From: Micromonospora sp. DSM 45708
GTDB lineage: Bacteria; Actinomycetota; Actinomycetes; Mycobacteriales; Micromonosporaceae
Direction of reading: 5' to 3'
Length of the DNA stretch: 64,000 nt
Assembly: GCF_039566955.1 (NCBI RefSeq)
Contig: NZ_CP154796.1
Span: 310,001-374,000, forward strand
The notes under the pieces are model-generated. The model did no database searches. It was not told the DNA's origin and saw only the letters and a list, made by a program, of their open reading frames with translations. This document shows positions 11,465 to 20,669 of this stretch, one piece after another. Positions within the stretch are counted from its first letter, which is position 1. Each line of letters opens with the position of its first letter. The position numbers and the translations under genes are program-made.

Positions 11465-12033
11465 TGACCACGGCTACCGAAACCAAGACCCTGCCGCGCC
11501 TCAAGGAGCGGTACCGCAACGAGATCGTGGCCGAGCTGCAGAAGCAGTACAGCTACGGCAACCCGATGCAGGTGCCGCGGATGGTCAAGATCGTCGTCAA
11601 CATGGGTGTCGGCGAGGCCGCTCGCGACGCCAAGCTGATCGACGGCGCCGTCCGCGACCTGGCCACCATCACCGGTCAGAAGCCGCTCGTCCGGCGGGCC
11701 ACCAAGTCCATCGCGCAGTTCAAGCTCCGCGAGGGCATGCCGATCGGCGCGAAGGTCACCCTCCGGGGCGACCGGATGTGGGAGTTCCTGGACCGGCTGC
11801 TCTCCATCGCGCTGCCGCGTATCCGTGACTTCCGCGGTCTGGACGGGCGCAAGCTCGACGGGCACGGCAACTACACGTTCGGTCTGACCGAGCAGTCGGT
11901 GTTCCACGAGATCGACCAGGACAAGATCGATCGCCAGCGGGGCATGGACATCACGGTGGTCACGACCGCCACGACCGACGACGAGGGCCGGGCGCTGCTC
12001 AAGCTCCTGGGCTTCCCGTTCAAGGAGAACTGA
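11464..12033 (+). CDS. rplE: 50S ribosomal protein L5
   Basis: L5 binds 5S rRNA and forms the B1b intersubunit bridge. The 189-residue product has [20 protein letters not shown] and the [17 protein letters not shown] signature. ATG at 11464 overlaps the rplX stop by 1 nt and follows TAAGGA; the codon before it, GTG, is also in frame. Confidence 0.96.
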   Translation: MTTATETKTLPRLKERYRNEIVAELQKQYSYGNPMQVPRMVKIVVNMGVGEAARDAKLIDGAVRDLATITGQKPLVRRATKSIAQFKLREGMPIGAKVTLRGDRMWEFLDRLLSIALPRIRDFRGLDGRKLDGHGNYTFGLTEQSVFHEIDQDKIDRQRGMDITVVTTATTDDEGRALLKLLGFPFKEN

Positions 12034-12034
12034 G

Positions 12035-12220
12035 ATGGCCAAGAAGGCGCTGATCCTCAAGGCGGCCGCGAAGCCGAAGTTCTCGGTTCGCGCGTACACC
12101 CGCTGCCAGCGGTGCGGGCGTCCGAAGGCGGTCTACCGCAAGTTCGGTCTCTGCCGGGTGTGCATCCGGGAGATGGCCCACCGCGGTGAGCTGCCCGGCG
12201 TGTCCAAGGCTTCCTGGTAA
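12035..12220 (+). CDS. rpsZ: 30S ribosomal protein S14, zinc-binding type Z
   Basis: S14 belongs to the 30S head. This 61-residue form is the short zinc-ribbon type: CQRCG (Cys 24 and 27) and CRVC (Cys 40 and 43) supply the zinc ligands. The position after rplE is standard. Zinc-free paralogues, where present, normally sit in Zur-controlled loci; none is seen in this window. Confidence 0.97.
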   Translation: MAKKALILKAAAKPKFSVRAYTRCQRCGRPKAVYRKFGLCRVCIREMAHRGELPGVSKASW

Positions 12221-12318
12221 TAGCCCGGCGCGCTCCGGCGCGTCAGCTGAACTGTCTCTTCGCCGTAGGCCCCGGGCCTGGCCCGGGGAACCCCGGCGAG
12301 AAAGGTTGACGAGTTTTC

Positions 12319-12726
12319 ATGACGATGACCGACCCGATCGCAGACATGCTCACGCGTCTGCGTAACGCCAACCAGGCGTACCACGACCGGGTGACGATGC
12401 CCTACTCGAAGATCAAGGCGAACATCGCCGAGATCCTCAAGTCCGAGGGTTACATCGCCACCTGGTCGGTCGACGACCCCGAGGAGGGTGCCGTCGGCAA
12501 GCGACTGGTCGTCGAGCTGAAGTACGGCCAGAACCGCGAGCGGAGCCTGGCCGGCATCAAGCGCGTGTCCAAGCCCGGTCTCCGGGTGTACGCCAAGTCG
12601 GACGGGCTCCCGCGGGTGCTCGGCGGGCTGGGTGTGGCGATCATTTCGACGTCCCAGGGGCTGCTCACCGACCGGCAGGCCCGCAAGCGGAGCGTTGGCG
12701 GGGAAGTCCTCGCCTTCGTCTGGTAA
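12319..12726 (+). CDS. rpsH: 30S ribosomal protein S8
   Basis: S8 binds the central domain of 16S rRNA and in E. coli represses the spc operon. The 135-residue protein begins [26 protein letters not shown] at 12319 is used; a second ATG two codons on is possible. The 98-bp gap before it has two GC-rich hairpins, and AGAAAGG supplies the ribosome site. Confidence 0.97.
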   Translation: MTMTDPIADMLTRLRNANQAYHDRVTMPYSKIKANIAEILKSEGYIATWSVDDPEEGAVGKRLVVELKYGQNRERSLAGIKRVSKPGLRVYAKSDGLPRVLGGLGVAIISTSQGLLTDRQARKRSVGGEVLAFVW

Positions 12727-12742
12727 CGGGAGACAGGTAGAA

Positions 12743-13285
12743 ATGTCGCGTATTGGACGTAAGTCGATCCCGGTGCCATCCGGCGTCGACATCACGATCG
12801 ACGGCCAGACCGTCAAGGTCAAGGGCCCCAAGGGCGAGCTGAGCCACGTGCTGGCCGAGCCGATCACGGCGGAGCGCAGCGAGAACGGCGAGCTGCACGT
12901 CAACCGGCCCAACGACGAGCGCAAGGCCAAGGAGCTGCACGGCCTGAGCCGTACGCTGGTGGCCAACATGATCGTCGGGGTGACCGAGGGCTACCGCAAG
13001 AGCCTGGAGATCGCCGGCACCGGTTACCGCGTCACCGCCAAGGGCAAGGACCTGGAGTTCGCGCTCGGGTTCTCGCACCCGGTCGTGGTGCAGGCGCCGG
13101 ACGGCATCACCTTCACGGTCGAGCGGCCGACGCTGTTCCACGTGGCCGGCATCGACAAGCAGCAGGTCGGCGAGGTCGCCGCCAACATCCGGAAGATCCG
13201 CCCGCCGGAGCCCTACAAGGGCAAGGGCGTGAAGTACCAGGGCGAGGTCATCCGCCGTAAGGCTGGAAAGGCAGGTAAGAAGTGA
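12743..13285 (+). CDS. rplF: 50S ribosomal protein L6
   Basis: L6 lies near the GTPase-associated region of the 50S subunit and has two related alpha/beta domains. The 180-residue protein starts [19 protein letters not shown] and ends in the conserved [14 protein letters not shown] signature. The start at 12743 is set by homology and GGGAGACAGG upstream; a frame extension into rpsH is a shadow. It overlaps rplR by 4 nt. Confidence 0.98.
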   Translation: MSRIGRKSIPVPSGVDITIDGQTVKVKGPKGELSHVLAEPITAERSENGELHVNRPNDERKAKELHGLSRTLVANMIVGVTEGYRKSLEIAGTGYRVTAKGKDLEFALGFSHPVVVQAPDGITFTVERPTLFHVAGIDKQQVGEVAANIRKIRPPEPYKGKGVKYQGEVIRRKAGKAGKK

Positions 13286-13671
13286 GCGCCACGCTGCTCA
13301 AGCGCCGCCGCGGCGTTGCCGCCAAGCGTGCCGTCGGGCGTGCGCGTCGGCACTTCCGGGTTCGCAAGAACGTCAACGGCACCGCCGAGCGTCCCCGCCT
13401 CGTCGTCACCCGTTCCCTGCGGCACATCATCGCCCAGGTCGTCGACGACACCAAGGGTCACACCCTGGCGTCGGCCTCGACCATGGACGCCTCGCTGCGC
13501 GGCACCGAGGGCGACAAGAGCGCCCTGGCCGGCAAGGTCGGCGCGCTGCTCGCCGAGCGGGCCAAGGCCGCCGGCGTCTCGAAGGTCGTCTTCGACCGCG
13601 GTGGCAACCGGTACGCGGGGCGGGTCGCCGCGCTTGCCAAGGCCGCCCGCGAAGCCGGGCTCGAGTTCTAG
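13282..13671 (+). CDS. rplR: 50S ribosomal protein L18
   Basis: L18 carries 5S rRNA into the large subunit together with L5. The 129-residue product has the basic N-terminal tail ([19 protein letters not shown]) and the [26 protein letters not shown] end. GTG overlaps the rplF stop by 4 nt. Confidence 0.97.
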   Translation: MSATLLKRRRGVAAKRAVGRARRHFRVRKNVNGTAERPRLVVTRSLRHIIAQVVDDTKGHTLASASTMDASLRGTEGDKSALAGKVGALLAERAKAAGVSKVVFDRGGNRYAGRVAALAKAAREAGLEF

Positions 13672-13704
13672 AAACCCCGTCACGAGAGATAAGGAAGGCT
13701 GCTG

Positions 13705-14319
13705 ATGCCAGGTCAACAGCGCCGTGGCGGCGGGTCCGGTGGCAACGAGGGTGGTCGCCGCGACAACCGCCGTGAGGGCGGTCGCGGAAACGCGCCCGTC
13801 GAGAAGACCCCGCACCTCGAGCGGGTCGTCGCGATCAACCGCGTCGCCAAGGTCGTGAAGGGTGGTCGTCGCTTCAGCTTCACCGCCCTGGTGATCGTGG
13901 GCGACGGCGACGGCACCGTCGGCGTGGGCTACGGAAAGGCCAAGGAGGTGCCCGCGGCGATCGCCAAGGGCGTCGAGGAGGCCAAGAAGCACTTCTTCAA
14001 GGTGCCGCGGATCGGTCAGTCGATCCCGCACCCGGTCACGGGCGAGGACGCCGCCGGTGTGGTGCTGCTCAAGCCGGCCTCCGCCGGTACGGGTGTCATC
14101 GCCGGTGGCCCGGTGCGTGCCGTGCTGGAGTGCGCGGGCATCCACGACGTGCTCTCCAAGAGCCTCGGATCGTCCAACCCGATCAACATCGTGCACGCCA
14201 CCGTGGCGGCCCTGAAGGGGCTCGAGTCCCCCGAGCAGGTCGCGGCGCGTCGTGGCCTGCCGGTGGAGGACGTCGCGCCGGCCGCCATGCTGGCGTCGCG
14301 TGCGGGGGTGGCGTCCTGA
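13705..14319 (+). CDS. rpsE: 30S ribosomal protein S5
   Basis: S5 acts in decoding fidelity and mRNA helicase activity of the 30S subunit. The 204-residue protein has a Gly/Arg-rich N-terminal tail (about residues 1-33), then the double-stranded-RNA-binding domain beginning [20 protein letters not shown] and a ribosomal-protein fold. AAGGAAGG is the ribosome site. The stop overlaps rpmD by 1 nt. Confidence 0.97.
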   Translation: MPGQQRRGGGSGGNEGGRRDNRREGGRGNAPVEKTPHLERVVAINRVAKVVKGGRRFSFTALVIVGDGDGTVGVGYGKAKEVPAAIAKGVEEAKKHFFKVPRIGQSIPHPVTGEDAAGVVLLKPASAGTGVIAGGPVRAVLECAGIHDVLSKSLGSSNPINIVHATVAALKGLESPEQVAARRGLPVEDVAPAAMLASRAGVAS

Positions 14320-14501
14320 TGGCACGTCTGAAGGTCACCCAGGTCCGGTCCGAGATCGGGACCAAGCAGAACCAGCGTGACTCGCTGCGTTCGCTCGGTC
14401 TCAAGCGGATCAACGACGTGGTGGTCAAGGAGGACCGGCCGGAGATCCGCGGCATGATCTTCACGGTCAACCACCTCGTGAAGGTCGAGGAGGTCGAGTA
14501 A
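14319..14501 (+). CDS. rpmD: 50S ribosomal protein L30
   Basis: L30 is a small 50S protein of typical length, 60 residues: [21 protein letters not shown] followed by the [12 protein letters not shown] core. ATG at 14319 overlaps the rpsE stop by 1 nt; the open frame begins further upstream inside rpsE but that part is a shadow. It overlaps rplO by 1 nt. Confidence 0.97.
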   Translation: MARLKVTQVRSEIGTKQNQRDSLRSLGLKRINDVVVKEDRPEIRGMIFTVNHLVKVEEVE

Positions 14502-14944
14502 TGACGATCAAGGTGCACCACCTGCGTCCCGCTCCGGGGGCCAAGACCGACAAGACCCGTGTGGGTCGCGGTGAGGGCTCGAAGGGCAAGACCGCCGGAC
14601 GCGGTACCAAGGGCTCGAAGGCCCGCAAGAACATCTCGGCGGCGTTCGAGGGTGGGCAGATGCCGATCCACATGCGCCTGCCGAAGATGAAGGGCTTCAA
14701 GAACAAGTTCAAGGTCGTGTTCCAGGTGGTCAACCTGGACCGGCTCGCGGAGCTCTTCCCGAACGGCGGCCAGGTCGGCCCGGTCGAGCTGGTCGAGGCC
14801 GGCGCGGTCCGCAAGGGCCACCCGGTCAAGGTGCTCGGCACCGGCGACCTCGGCGGCGTGTCCCTCCAGGTGTCGGCGCACGCGTTCAGCGCGTCGGCCA
14901 AGGAGAAGATCACCGCGGCCGGCGGCTCGGTCACCGAGCTGTAA
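14501..14944 (+). CDS. rplO: 50S ribosomal protein L15
   Basis: L15 is a late assembly protein of the 50S subunit. The 147-residue product begins [31 protein letters not shown], with the Gly/Lys-rich extension typical of the family, then the globular domain. It ends the spc-type group; the strong hairpin at 14958-14989 follows. Confidence 0.97.
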   Translation: MTIKVHHLRPAPGAKTDKTRVGRGEGSKGKTAGRGTKGSKARKNISAAFEGGQMPIHMRLPKMKGFKNKFKVVFQVVNLDRLAELFPNGGQVGPVELVEAGAVRKGHPVKVLGTGDLGGVSLQVSAHAFSASAKEKITAAGGSVTEL

Positions 14945-14957
14945 GGCAGTTTCGTGG

Positions 14958-14989
14958 CGCCCGCTCAGTTGTTCGCGACTGGGCGGGCG
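14958..14989 (+). terminator. hairpin terminator/attenuator between rplO and secY
   Basis: Positions 14958-14968 pair with 14979-14989 over a 10-nt loop: 11 bp including one T-G wobble. It lies 13 nt after the rplO stop. There is no T tract. An AT-richer stretch (15024-15044) and a TAGAGT -10-like hexamer at 15078-15083 downstream suggest a separate secY promoter, though no clear -35 was found. Confidence 0.6.
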
Positions 14990-15178
14990 TCATGGTCTAC
15001 CGGTCGCGTGTGCGCCGGGTAACATCGGATTCGTTTTATGTAGCCGGGCACATCTGCCCGGACCGGGATCGGGCTGTTAGAGTCCGTTGCCAGCCATGGA
15101 TACCGGGCACTCCGCCCGGCACCCACCCCGCCCCGCCAGGATCGTCACCGGCGGCCCGCGTCGCGCAGGAGGAAGAAG

Positions 15179-16504
15179 TTGCTGTCCGCCTTTCTCAGTG
15201 CGTTCCGTACGCCTGACCTGCGCAAGAAGCTGCTGTTCACAGTAGGCATCATCGCGGTCTACCGGTTGGGCGCCACGCTGCCCAGCCCGGGCGTCTCGTA
15301 CGGCAACGTGCAGAAGTGCCTCGACACCATCCAGGGCAGCACGGGTGTGCTCAACCTGCTGGATCTCTTCTCCGGCGGCGCGCTGCTCCAGCTCTCGGTC
15401 TTCGCGCTGGGCATCATGCCCTACATCACCGCGTCGATCATCCTGCAGCTGCTGACGGTGGTGATCCCGCGCCTGGAGCAGCTCCGCAAGGAGGGCCAGG
15501 CCGGTCAGGCGAAGATCACCCAGTACACCCGCTACCTGACGCTGGGCCTGGGCATCCTCCAGTCCTCGGCGTTCGTGGCGCTGGCCCGCTCCGGGCAGCT
15601 GTTCAACAACCAGTGCGACCAGTTCCCGATCGTGCCCAAGGGCACCGGCATCCCGGACTGGCTGACGCTCACCGTCCTGGTGATGACGATGACCGCCGGC
15701 ACCGGCGTGGTGATGTGGCTCGGCGAGCTGATCACCGACCGGGGCGTCGGCAACGGCATGTCGGTGCTGATCTTCACCTCGATCGCGGCCCGGCTCCCCA
15801 GCGAGGGCTGGAAGATCAAGACCACCAAGGGCTGGGGGATGTTCCTCCTCGTCATCGCCCTGGTGCTGCTGGTCATCACCGCGGTCACGTTCATCGAGCA
15901 GGCGCAGCGCCGCATCCCGGTGCAGTACGCGAAGCGCATGATCGGCCGGCGGATGTACGGCGGCACCTCCACCTACATCCCGCTCAAGGTGAACCAGGCC
16001 GGCGTCATCCCGGTCATCTTCGCCTCGTCGCTGCTCTACCTGCCGACGCTCGCGCTCCAGTTCTTCGACCAGAACGACCCGGGCAAGGTCCAGGCCTGGA
16101 TCCAGAACCACATCGTGAAGGCGAGCGCGCCGGAGCACATCGCGATCTACTTCCTGCTGATCATCTTCTTCACGTACTTCTACGTGTCGATCACGTTCAA
16201 CCCGACCGAGGTCGCGGACAACATGAAGAAGTACGGCGGCTTCGTGCCGGGCATCCGCCCCGGCAAGCCGACCGCCGAGTACCTCGACTTCATCCTCAGC
16301 CGGATCACCCTGCCGGGCGCGCTCTACCTCGGCATCGTCGCGATCCTGCCGAACTTCTTCTTCATCTGGCTGGACAACCAGCAGTTCCAGAACTTCCCGT
16401 TCGGCGGCACCGCTGTGCTCATCATGGTCGGCGTCGGTCTGGAGACCGTGAAGCAGATCGAGAGCCAACTCATGCAGCGGAACTACGAAGGGTTCCTGCG
16501 GTAG
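15179..16504 (+). CDS. secY: protein translocase subunit SecY
   Basis: SecY is the channel of the Sec translocon in the cytoplasmic membrane, working with SecE, SecG and SecA. The 441-residue protein has ten hydrophobic segments, the N-terminal AFRTPDLRKKLLFTVGIIAVYRLG and the conserved IPGIRPGKPT-like loop (FVPGIRPGKPTAEYL). The start is TTG at 15179, set by AGGAGG about 6 nt upstream and the position of the first conserved residues. It is followed directly by adk with no gap. Confidence 0.97.
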   Translation: MLSAFLSAFRTPDLRKKLLFTVGIIAVYRLGATLPSPGVSYGNVQKCLDTIQGSTGVLNLLDLFSGGALLQLSVFALGIMPYITASIILQLLTVVIPRLEQLRKEGQAGQAKITQYTRYLTLGLGILQSSAFVALARSGQLFNNQCDQFPIVPKGTGIPDWLTLTVLVMTMTAGTGVVMWLGELITDRGVGNGMSVLIFTSIAARLPSEGWKIKTTKGWGMFLLVIALVLLVITAVTFIEQAQRRIPVQYAKRMIGRRMYGGTSTYIPLKVNQAGVIPVIFASSLLYLPTLALQFFDQNDPGKVQAWIQNHIVKASAPEHIAIYFLLIIFFTYFYVSITFNPTEVADNMKKYGGFVPGIRPGKPTAEYLDFILSRITLPGALYLGIVAILPNFFFIWLDNQQFQNFPFGGTAVLIMVGVGLETVKQIESQLMQRNYEGFLR

Positions 16505-17158
16505 ATGCGACTCGTTCTGGTTGGCCCGCCGGGCGCGGGCAAGGGCACACAGGCGGAGTTCATCGCCGCGCACCTCTCGGTGCCGAAGATCTCGACCGGT
16601 GACATCTTCCGGGCCAACGTCACCCAGGGCACGCCGCTGGGCGTCGAGGCGAAGCGGTACATGGACGCCGGCAAGCTGGTCCCGGACGACGTCACCATCA
16701 ACATGGTCCGGGACCGGCTCGCCGAGCCGGACGCCGGCGAGGGCTTCCTGCTCGACGGCTTCCCGCGTACCACGCCGCAGGCCGCCGAGCTGGACAAGCT
16801 CCTCGCCGACCTGGGCACGATGCTGGACCTGGTGTTGGAGCTGGTCGTCGACGACGACGAGGTGATCCGGCGGCTCTCCGGCCGGCGCACCTGCCGGGGC
16901 TGCGGCAAGATCTGGCACGTCGAGTTCGACGCGACCACCCGGGACGGCATCTGCGACCGCTGCGGCGCGGAGCTGTTCCAGCGCGACGACGACAAGCCGG
17001 AGACCATCGCCGCCCGGCTCCGGGAATACTCCGAGAAGACCGCGCCGCTCGTCGACTACTACGGCGCCCAGGGCAAGCTGGTGGGCATCGACGCGACCGG
17101 GCCGGTGGAGGACGTCACCGTCCGCGCCATCGACGCGCTGCGGTCGTACGGCGGCTGA
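16505..17158 (+). CDS. adk: adenylate kinase
   Basis: Adenylate kinase interconverts ATP + AMP and two ADP in the cytoplasm. The 217-residue protein has the P-loop [10 protein letters not shown] (residues 7-16), the DGFPRT motif, and a long-type LID with a four-cysteine zinc site (CRGC ... CDRC). The ATG abuts the secY stop exactly, so the two genes are likely translated together, as in many actinomycetes. Confidence 0.98.
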   Translation: MRLVLVGPPGAGKGTQAEFIAAHLSVPKISTGDIFRANVTQGTPLGVEAKRYMDAGKLVPDDVTINMVRDRLAEPDAGEGFLLDGFPRTTPQAAELDKLLADLGTMLDLVLELVVDDDEVIRRLSGRRTCRGCGKIWHVEFDATTRDGICDRCGAELFQRDDDKPETIAARLREYSEKTAPLVDYYGAQGKLVGIDATGPVEDVTVRAIDALRSYGG

Positions 17159-17189
17159 CCTCCCACCGCCGCCCGGCGGATAGATGACG

Positions 17190-17222
17190 AACAGCGGGGT
17201 ACGCGCGACGTGCCCCGCTGTT
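17190..17222 (+). terminator. hairpin between adk and map
   Basis: A perfect 10-bp stem (17190-17199 with 17213-17222) and a 13-nt loop lie 31 nt after the adk stop. A weak TTCGGTGTAA follows rather than a T run. It may separate map expression from secY-adk or act as an mRNA stability element. Confidence 0.6.
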
Positions 17223-17247
17223 CGGTGTAACGAAAGGTGACGCCGTC

Positions 17248-18099
17248 ATGCGCCGTCCCCAGCTGGACATCCAGCTGAAGACCCCCGAGCAGATCGAGCT
17301 GATGCGGGCCGCCGGTCTGGTGGTCGCCCGCGCCCTGGCCCGGATGCGGGAGGCGGTCGCGCCCGGTGTGTCCACCGCCGATCTCGACGCGATCGCCGAG
17401 GCGACCATCCGGGAGGCCGGCGCGGTCCCGTCGTTCAAGGGTTACCACGGCTTCCCGGCGTCGATCTGCTCCTCGGTCAACGAGCAGGTGGTGCACGCCA
17501 TCCCGTCGCCGGAGCAGGTGCTCCGCGAGGGCGACCTGATCTCCATCGACTGCGGGGCGGTGCTCGACGGCTGGCACGGCGACGCGGCCATCACGGTGGC
17601 CGTGGGGGAGGTCGATCCGGCCCTGCTGCGGATGGCCGAGGTCGCCGAGGACGCCATGTGGGCCGGGATCGCCGCCGCGGCCCGGGGCGCGGCCTCCGGC
17701 AAGGGCCGGCTGACCGACATCTCGCACGCGGTGGAGACCGCGGTCCGCAAGGGCGGCCGGTACGGCATCGTCGACGGCTACGGCGGCCACGGCATCGGCA
17801 CGGAGATGCACCAGGACCCGCACGTGCTCAACCACGGTCGCCCCGGCAAGGGGCCGCGGCTGGTGCCCGGCCTGGCGCTCGCCATCGAGCCGATGATCAC
17901 GGCGGGCTCCCCGCGTACCGTCGAGTTGGCCGACGGCTGGACCGTGGTGACGCGGGACCGCTCGATGGCGGTGCACGTGGAGCACTCGATGGCGCTGCTG
18001 GCGGACGGGGTGTGGGTGCTCACCGCCTCCGACGGCGGCCGGGCCCGCCTCGGCGAGCTGGTCACCTCCCGCCAGCCGGCGAACTCCCCGGCCCGCTGA
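17248..18099 (+). CDS. map: type I methionine aminopeptidase
   Basis: This enzyme removes the initiator methionine from new proteins. The 283-residue protein shows the metal-binding aspartates in ISIDCGAVLDGWHGDAAIT, the histidine of GGHGIGTEMHQDP, and the glutamates of IEPMI and VEHS, so all five metal ligands appear present. The start MRRPQLDIQLKTPEQIELMR is normal. It ends the secY-adk-map cluster; a 446-bp gap follows. Confidence 0.97.
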   Translation: MRRPQLDIQLKTPEQIELMRAAGLVVARALARMREAVAPGVSTADLDAIAEATIREAGAVPSFKGYHGFPASICSSVNEQVVHAIPSPEQVLREGDLISIDCGAVLDGWHGDAAITVAVGEVDPALLRMAEVAEDAMWAGIAAAARGAASGKGRLTDISHAVETAVRKGGRYGIVDGYGGHGIGTEMHQDPHVLNHGRPGKGPRLVPGLALAIEPMITAGSPRTVELADGWTVVTRDRSMAVHVEHSMALLADGVWVLTASDGGRARLGELVTSRQPANSPAR

Positions 18100-18210
18100 C
18101 CCGCCCGCCCACGTCATGCCCACGCCATGCCCGTGCCGTGTCTGGGTCCGTGCCGTGCCCGCGCCTGCGGCGTGCGCGGACCGCGCCGCCGATTGAGGCA
18201 TCTACTTTTC

Positions 18211-18256
18211 GGCGATATACCTCCTGGTCATAAATATGACTCGTAGGCATATCGCC
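18211..18256. repeat. 46-bp palindrome resembling the ends of the ISL3-type element
   Basis: The outer arms GGCGATAT (18211-18218) and ATATCGCC (18249-18256) and the centre GTCATA-AA-TATGAC (18227-18240) make an almost perfect palindrome centred at 18233.5. The 27 nt at 18212-18238 match the right end of the IS at 56964-58413 (read inward) with 2 mismatches. The two arms are oriented like the two ends of an IS with the interior missing. No flanking target duplication is seen. It may be a decayed IS remnant or a tiny non-autonomous derivative. Confidence 0.65.
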
Positions 18257-18359
18257 CCGGAGTTGCCGGTCCGCTGGCCGCCTCACCCTCCCACCGCTGT
18301 GTGGCTGGTCACAGCGGGGCCGGAAATCCGCCGTTCGAGGGATCTGACGGCCGGCCGGT

Positions 18360-18389
18360 TTGGCGACGGCGTGCAGGCGGGCGTACACT
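18360..18389 (+). promoter_or_regulatory. candidate infA promoter
   Basis: TTGGCG (18360-18365) and TACACT (18384-18389) are 18 nt apart. This would leave a leader of roughly 150 nt before infA and drive infA-rpmJ and perhaps the rpsM group. Confidence 0.45.
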
Positions 18390-18545
18390 TTCAGATCGGC
18401 GCACAGCGTCCACTCCGCCATGCCCACCCTGCGCTTCGGTGGGAGTCGGAGCCGCGGCTGGCGCGGGTTTACTGATCTTGGTCAGTTCACCCGTGTAAGA
18501 CGTTGTGGGCCGTCCGGAGCAACCGACGTCAGGACAGCGGAGTAC

Positions 18546-18767
18546 ATGCCGAAAAAAGACGGAGCCATCGAGATCGAGGGTCGGGTCATCGAGCCCCTGC
18601 CGAACGCCATGTTCCGGGTGGAGCTCGCGAACGGCCACAAGGTGCTGGCTCACATCAGCGGCAAGATGCGGCAGCACTACATCCGCATCCTGCCGGAGGA
18701 CCGGGTCGTCGTCGAACTCTCGCCGTACGACCTGACCCGCGGGCGCATCGTCTACCGCTACAAGTAA
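18546..18767 (+). CDS. infA: translation initiation factor IF-1
   Basis: IF-1 is an OB-fold factor that blocks the A site during initiation. The 73-residue product ([20 protein letters not shown]...) is full length and very typical. The start at 18546 is fixed by homology; upstream extension of the frame into the intergenic region is not coding. It begins the infA-rpmJ-rpsM-rpsK-rpsD-rpoA-rplQ group. Confidence 0.98.
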   Translation: MPKKDGAIEIEGRVIEPLPNAMFRVELANGHKVLAHISGKMRQHYIRILPEDRVVVELSPYDLTRGRIVYRYK

Positions 18768-18858
18768 GCCTGACGACGGCCGGGAAGTCCCCGTATCCGT
18801 CTTCGACGTCCGGGTCGCGATCCGTCGCGTTCCGGGCCAGATGGGAAGTAAGGCAACC

Positions 18859-18972
18859 GTGAAGGTCAAGCCGAGCGTCAAGAGGATCTGCAACAAGTGC
18901 CGGGTGATCCGTCGGCACGGCCGGGTCATGGTCATCTGTAGCGACCCGCGTCACAAGCAGCGCCAGGGCTGA
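18859..18972 (+). CDS. rpmJ: 50S ribosomal protein L36
   Basis: L36 is the smallest ribosomal protein, 37 residues here. Translation from GTG at 18859 gives [20 protein letters not shown] followed by the [17 protein letters not shown] end. The zinc ligands are Cys11, Cys14, Cys27 and His32, so this is the zinc-binding form. GGAAGTAAGG lies just upstream. It lies 91 bp after infA, in the usual order. Confidence 0.97.
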   Translation: MKVKPSVKRICNKCRVIRRHGRVMVICSDPRHKQRQG

Positions 18973-19126
18973 CGCCCCACACGTCACCAGCTCGTCCCAG
19001 CCGCGGACGGTGCGCCTCACGCGTACCCCTCGTGGTTGACCCCCGGTCGGAGGCCGGGGCCCGCTCGGGCAGCGGGGTGGGACGGGTCCACACCTCCGCC
19101 ACAAAACATGAGGAGTACGCCCGCAC

Positions 19127-19507
19127 ATGGCACGTCTAGTCGGCGTGGATCTCCCCCGCGAGAAGCGGATGGAGATCGCGCTCACCTACATCTTCGGGGT
19201 CGGCCGTACCCGCGCCCTGGAGACGCTCGCCGCGACCGGCATCTCGCCGGACAAGCGCGTTCGGGACCTCACGGACGAGGAGCTCGTCGAGCTCCGGAAC
19301 CACATCGAGGGCAACTACAAGGTTGAAGGCGACCTGCGCCGCGAGGTCGCCGCTGACATCCGCCGCAAGGTCGAGATCGGCTGTTACGCCGGCATCCGGC
19401 ACCGTCGCGGTCTGCCCGTGCGCGGTCAGCGCACCAAGACCAACGCGCGGACCCGGAAGGGCCCGAAGCGGACCGTGGCCGGCAAGAAGAAGCCCGGCAA
19501 GAAGTAA
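19127..19507 (+). CDS. rpsM: 30S ribosomal protein S13
   Basis: S13 contacts the P-site tRNA and forms bridges B1a/B1b. The 126-residue protein starts [26 protein letters not shown] and ends in the basic [16 protein letters not shown] tail. The ribosome site is GAGGAGTA. The 154-bp gap before it contains CCCCGG-n7-CCGGGG (19041-19059), a short strong hairpin. Confidence 0.98.
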   Translation: MARLVGVDLPREKRMEIALTYIFGVGRTRALETLAATGISPDKRVRDLTDEELVELRNHIEGNYKVEGDLRREVAADIRRKVEIGCYAGIRHRRGLPVRGQRTKTNARTRKGPKRTVAGKKKPGKK

Positions 19508-19525
19508 CTAGGAGCGCACAGACTT

Positions 19526-19933
19526 ATGCCACCGAAGGCTCGTGCCGGAGCCGCCGTCAAGAAGGTCCGGCGCAAGGAACGCAAGAACGTCGCCCACGGG
19601 CAGGCGCACATCAAGAGCACCTTCAACAACACCATCGTGTCCATCACGGACCCGACCGGTGCGGTCATCTCCTGGGCCTCCTCCGGCCAGGTGGGCTTCA
19701 AGGGCTCCCGCAAGTCGACCCCGTTCGCCGCGCAGCTGGCCGCCGAGGCCGCCGCGCGTCGGGCCATGGAGCACGGCATGCGCAAGGTCGACGTGTTCGT
19801 CAAGGGCCCCGGCTCCGGCCGGGAGACCGCCATCCGTTCGCTGCAGGCCGCCGGTCTCGAGGTCGGGCAGATTTCCGACGTCACGCCGCAGCCGCACAAC
19901 GGGTGCCGTCCGCCGAAGCGTCGCCGGGTCTGA
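19526..19933 (+). CDS. rpsK: 30S ribosomal protein S11
   Basis: S11 lies in the platform of the 30S subunit near the mRNA exit. The 135-residue product has [27 protein letters not shown] and the C-terminal [18 protein letters not shown] signature. It sits 18 bp after rpsM and 14 bp before rpsD. Confidence 0.98.
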   Translation: MPPKARAGAAVKKVRRKERKNVAHGQAHIKSTFNNTIVSITDPTGAVISWASSGQVGFKGSRKSTPFAAQLAAEAAARRAMEHGMRKVDVFVKGPGSGRETAIRSLQAAGLEVGQISDVTPQPHNGCRPPKRRRV

Positions 19934-19947
19934 GAGGTTAGAGAGAG

Positions 19948-20574
19948 ATGGCTCGTTACACCGGTGCTGACTGCCGCCGTTGCCGGCGGGAGAAGATGAA
20001 GCTGTTCCTCAAGGGCAGCAAGTGCGATGGTCCGAAGTGCCCGTTCGAGTCCCGGCCGTTCCCGCCCGGGCAGCACGGCCGCGGCCGCACGAAGGAGACG
20101 GAGTACCTGCTCCAGCTCCGTGAGAAGCAGAAGGCCCGTCGTGTCTACGGCGTGCTGGAGAAGCAGTTCCGCGGCTACTACGAAGAGGCCGTGGGCAAGA
20201 AGGCCAAGACCGGTGAGGTTCTGCTCCAGATCCTCGAGTCGCGGCTGGACAACGTGGTCTACCGGGCCGGCTACGCCAAGTCCCGGGACATGGCCCGTCA
20301 GCTGGTCAAGCACGGTCACTTCACGGTGAACGGCAAGAAGGTCGACATCCCGTCGTACCGCGTCAAGGAGCACGACATCATCGAGGTCCGGGGCAAGAGC
20401 AAGGAGCTCACCCCGTTCATCGTCGCGCAGGCCGAGGCCGGCTCCAAGACCGTTCCGGCGTGGCTCGAGGCCATCCCCAGCCAGATGAAGGTCCTCGTGC
20501 ACTCGCTCCCGGCCCGTCAGGTGATCGACACCCAGGTCCAGGAGCAGCTGATCGTCGAGCTCTACTCCAAGTAA
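19948..20574 (+). CDS. rpsD: 30S ribosomal protein S4
   Basis: S4 nucleates assembly of the 5' domain of 16S rRNA. The 208-residue protein carries an N-terminal cysteine cluster (CRRC ... CDGPKC, residues 9-31) typical of zinc-binding S4, and the S4 RNA-binding domain beginning [28 protein letters not shown] follows GAGAGAG. S4 represses the alpha operon in some bacteria; the hairpin downstream of the gene could be related, but this is inference. Confidence 0.98.
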   Translation: MARYTGADCRRCRREKMKLFLKGSKCDGPKCPFESRPFPPGQHGRGRTKETEYLLQLREKQKARRVYGVLEKQFRGYYEEAVGKKAKTGEVLLQILESRLDNVVYRAGYAKSRDMARQLVKHGHFTVNGKKVDIPSYRVKEHDIIEVRGKSKELTPFIVAQAEAGSKTVPAWLEAIPSQMKVLVHSLPARQVIDTQVQEQLIVELYSK

Positions 20575-20584
20575 GGGCTCGTTG

Positions 20585-20614
20585 CGGTGGCCCGTCCTGC
20601 GGGGCGGGCCACCG
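20585..20614 (+). terminator. hairpin between rpsD and rpoA
   Basis: A perfect 10-bp stem (20585-20594 with 20605-20614) and a 10-nt loop follow the rpsD stop by 10 nt. There is no T run. It probably tunes rpoA expression relative to the upstream ribosomal genes. Confidence 0.6.
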
Positions 20615-20669
20615 GAACAGTTGTGTGGTGGGCGTCAAATAGCGGGCGCCCCGGAAGAGAAGAGAAAAG

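Larger units (their letters stand above)
18100..18545. other. map-infA intergenic region
   Basis: No gene is visible. The stretch holds the 46-bp IS-end-like palindrome (18211-18256) and the probable infA promoter (18360-18389). A small hairpin CTGA-TCTTGG-TCAG (about 18472-18485) and a second AT-richer patch lie just before infA. Frames open here give no recognisable protein. Confidence 0.5.

Noticed and set aside
14992..15216. 74-residue frame between rplO and secY
   Set aside because: It overlaps the secY start, has no ribosome site and no recognisable product.
19036..19041. TTGACC before rpsM as a promoter
   Set aside because: No TANNNT-type -10 occurs at suitable distance.
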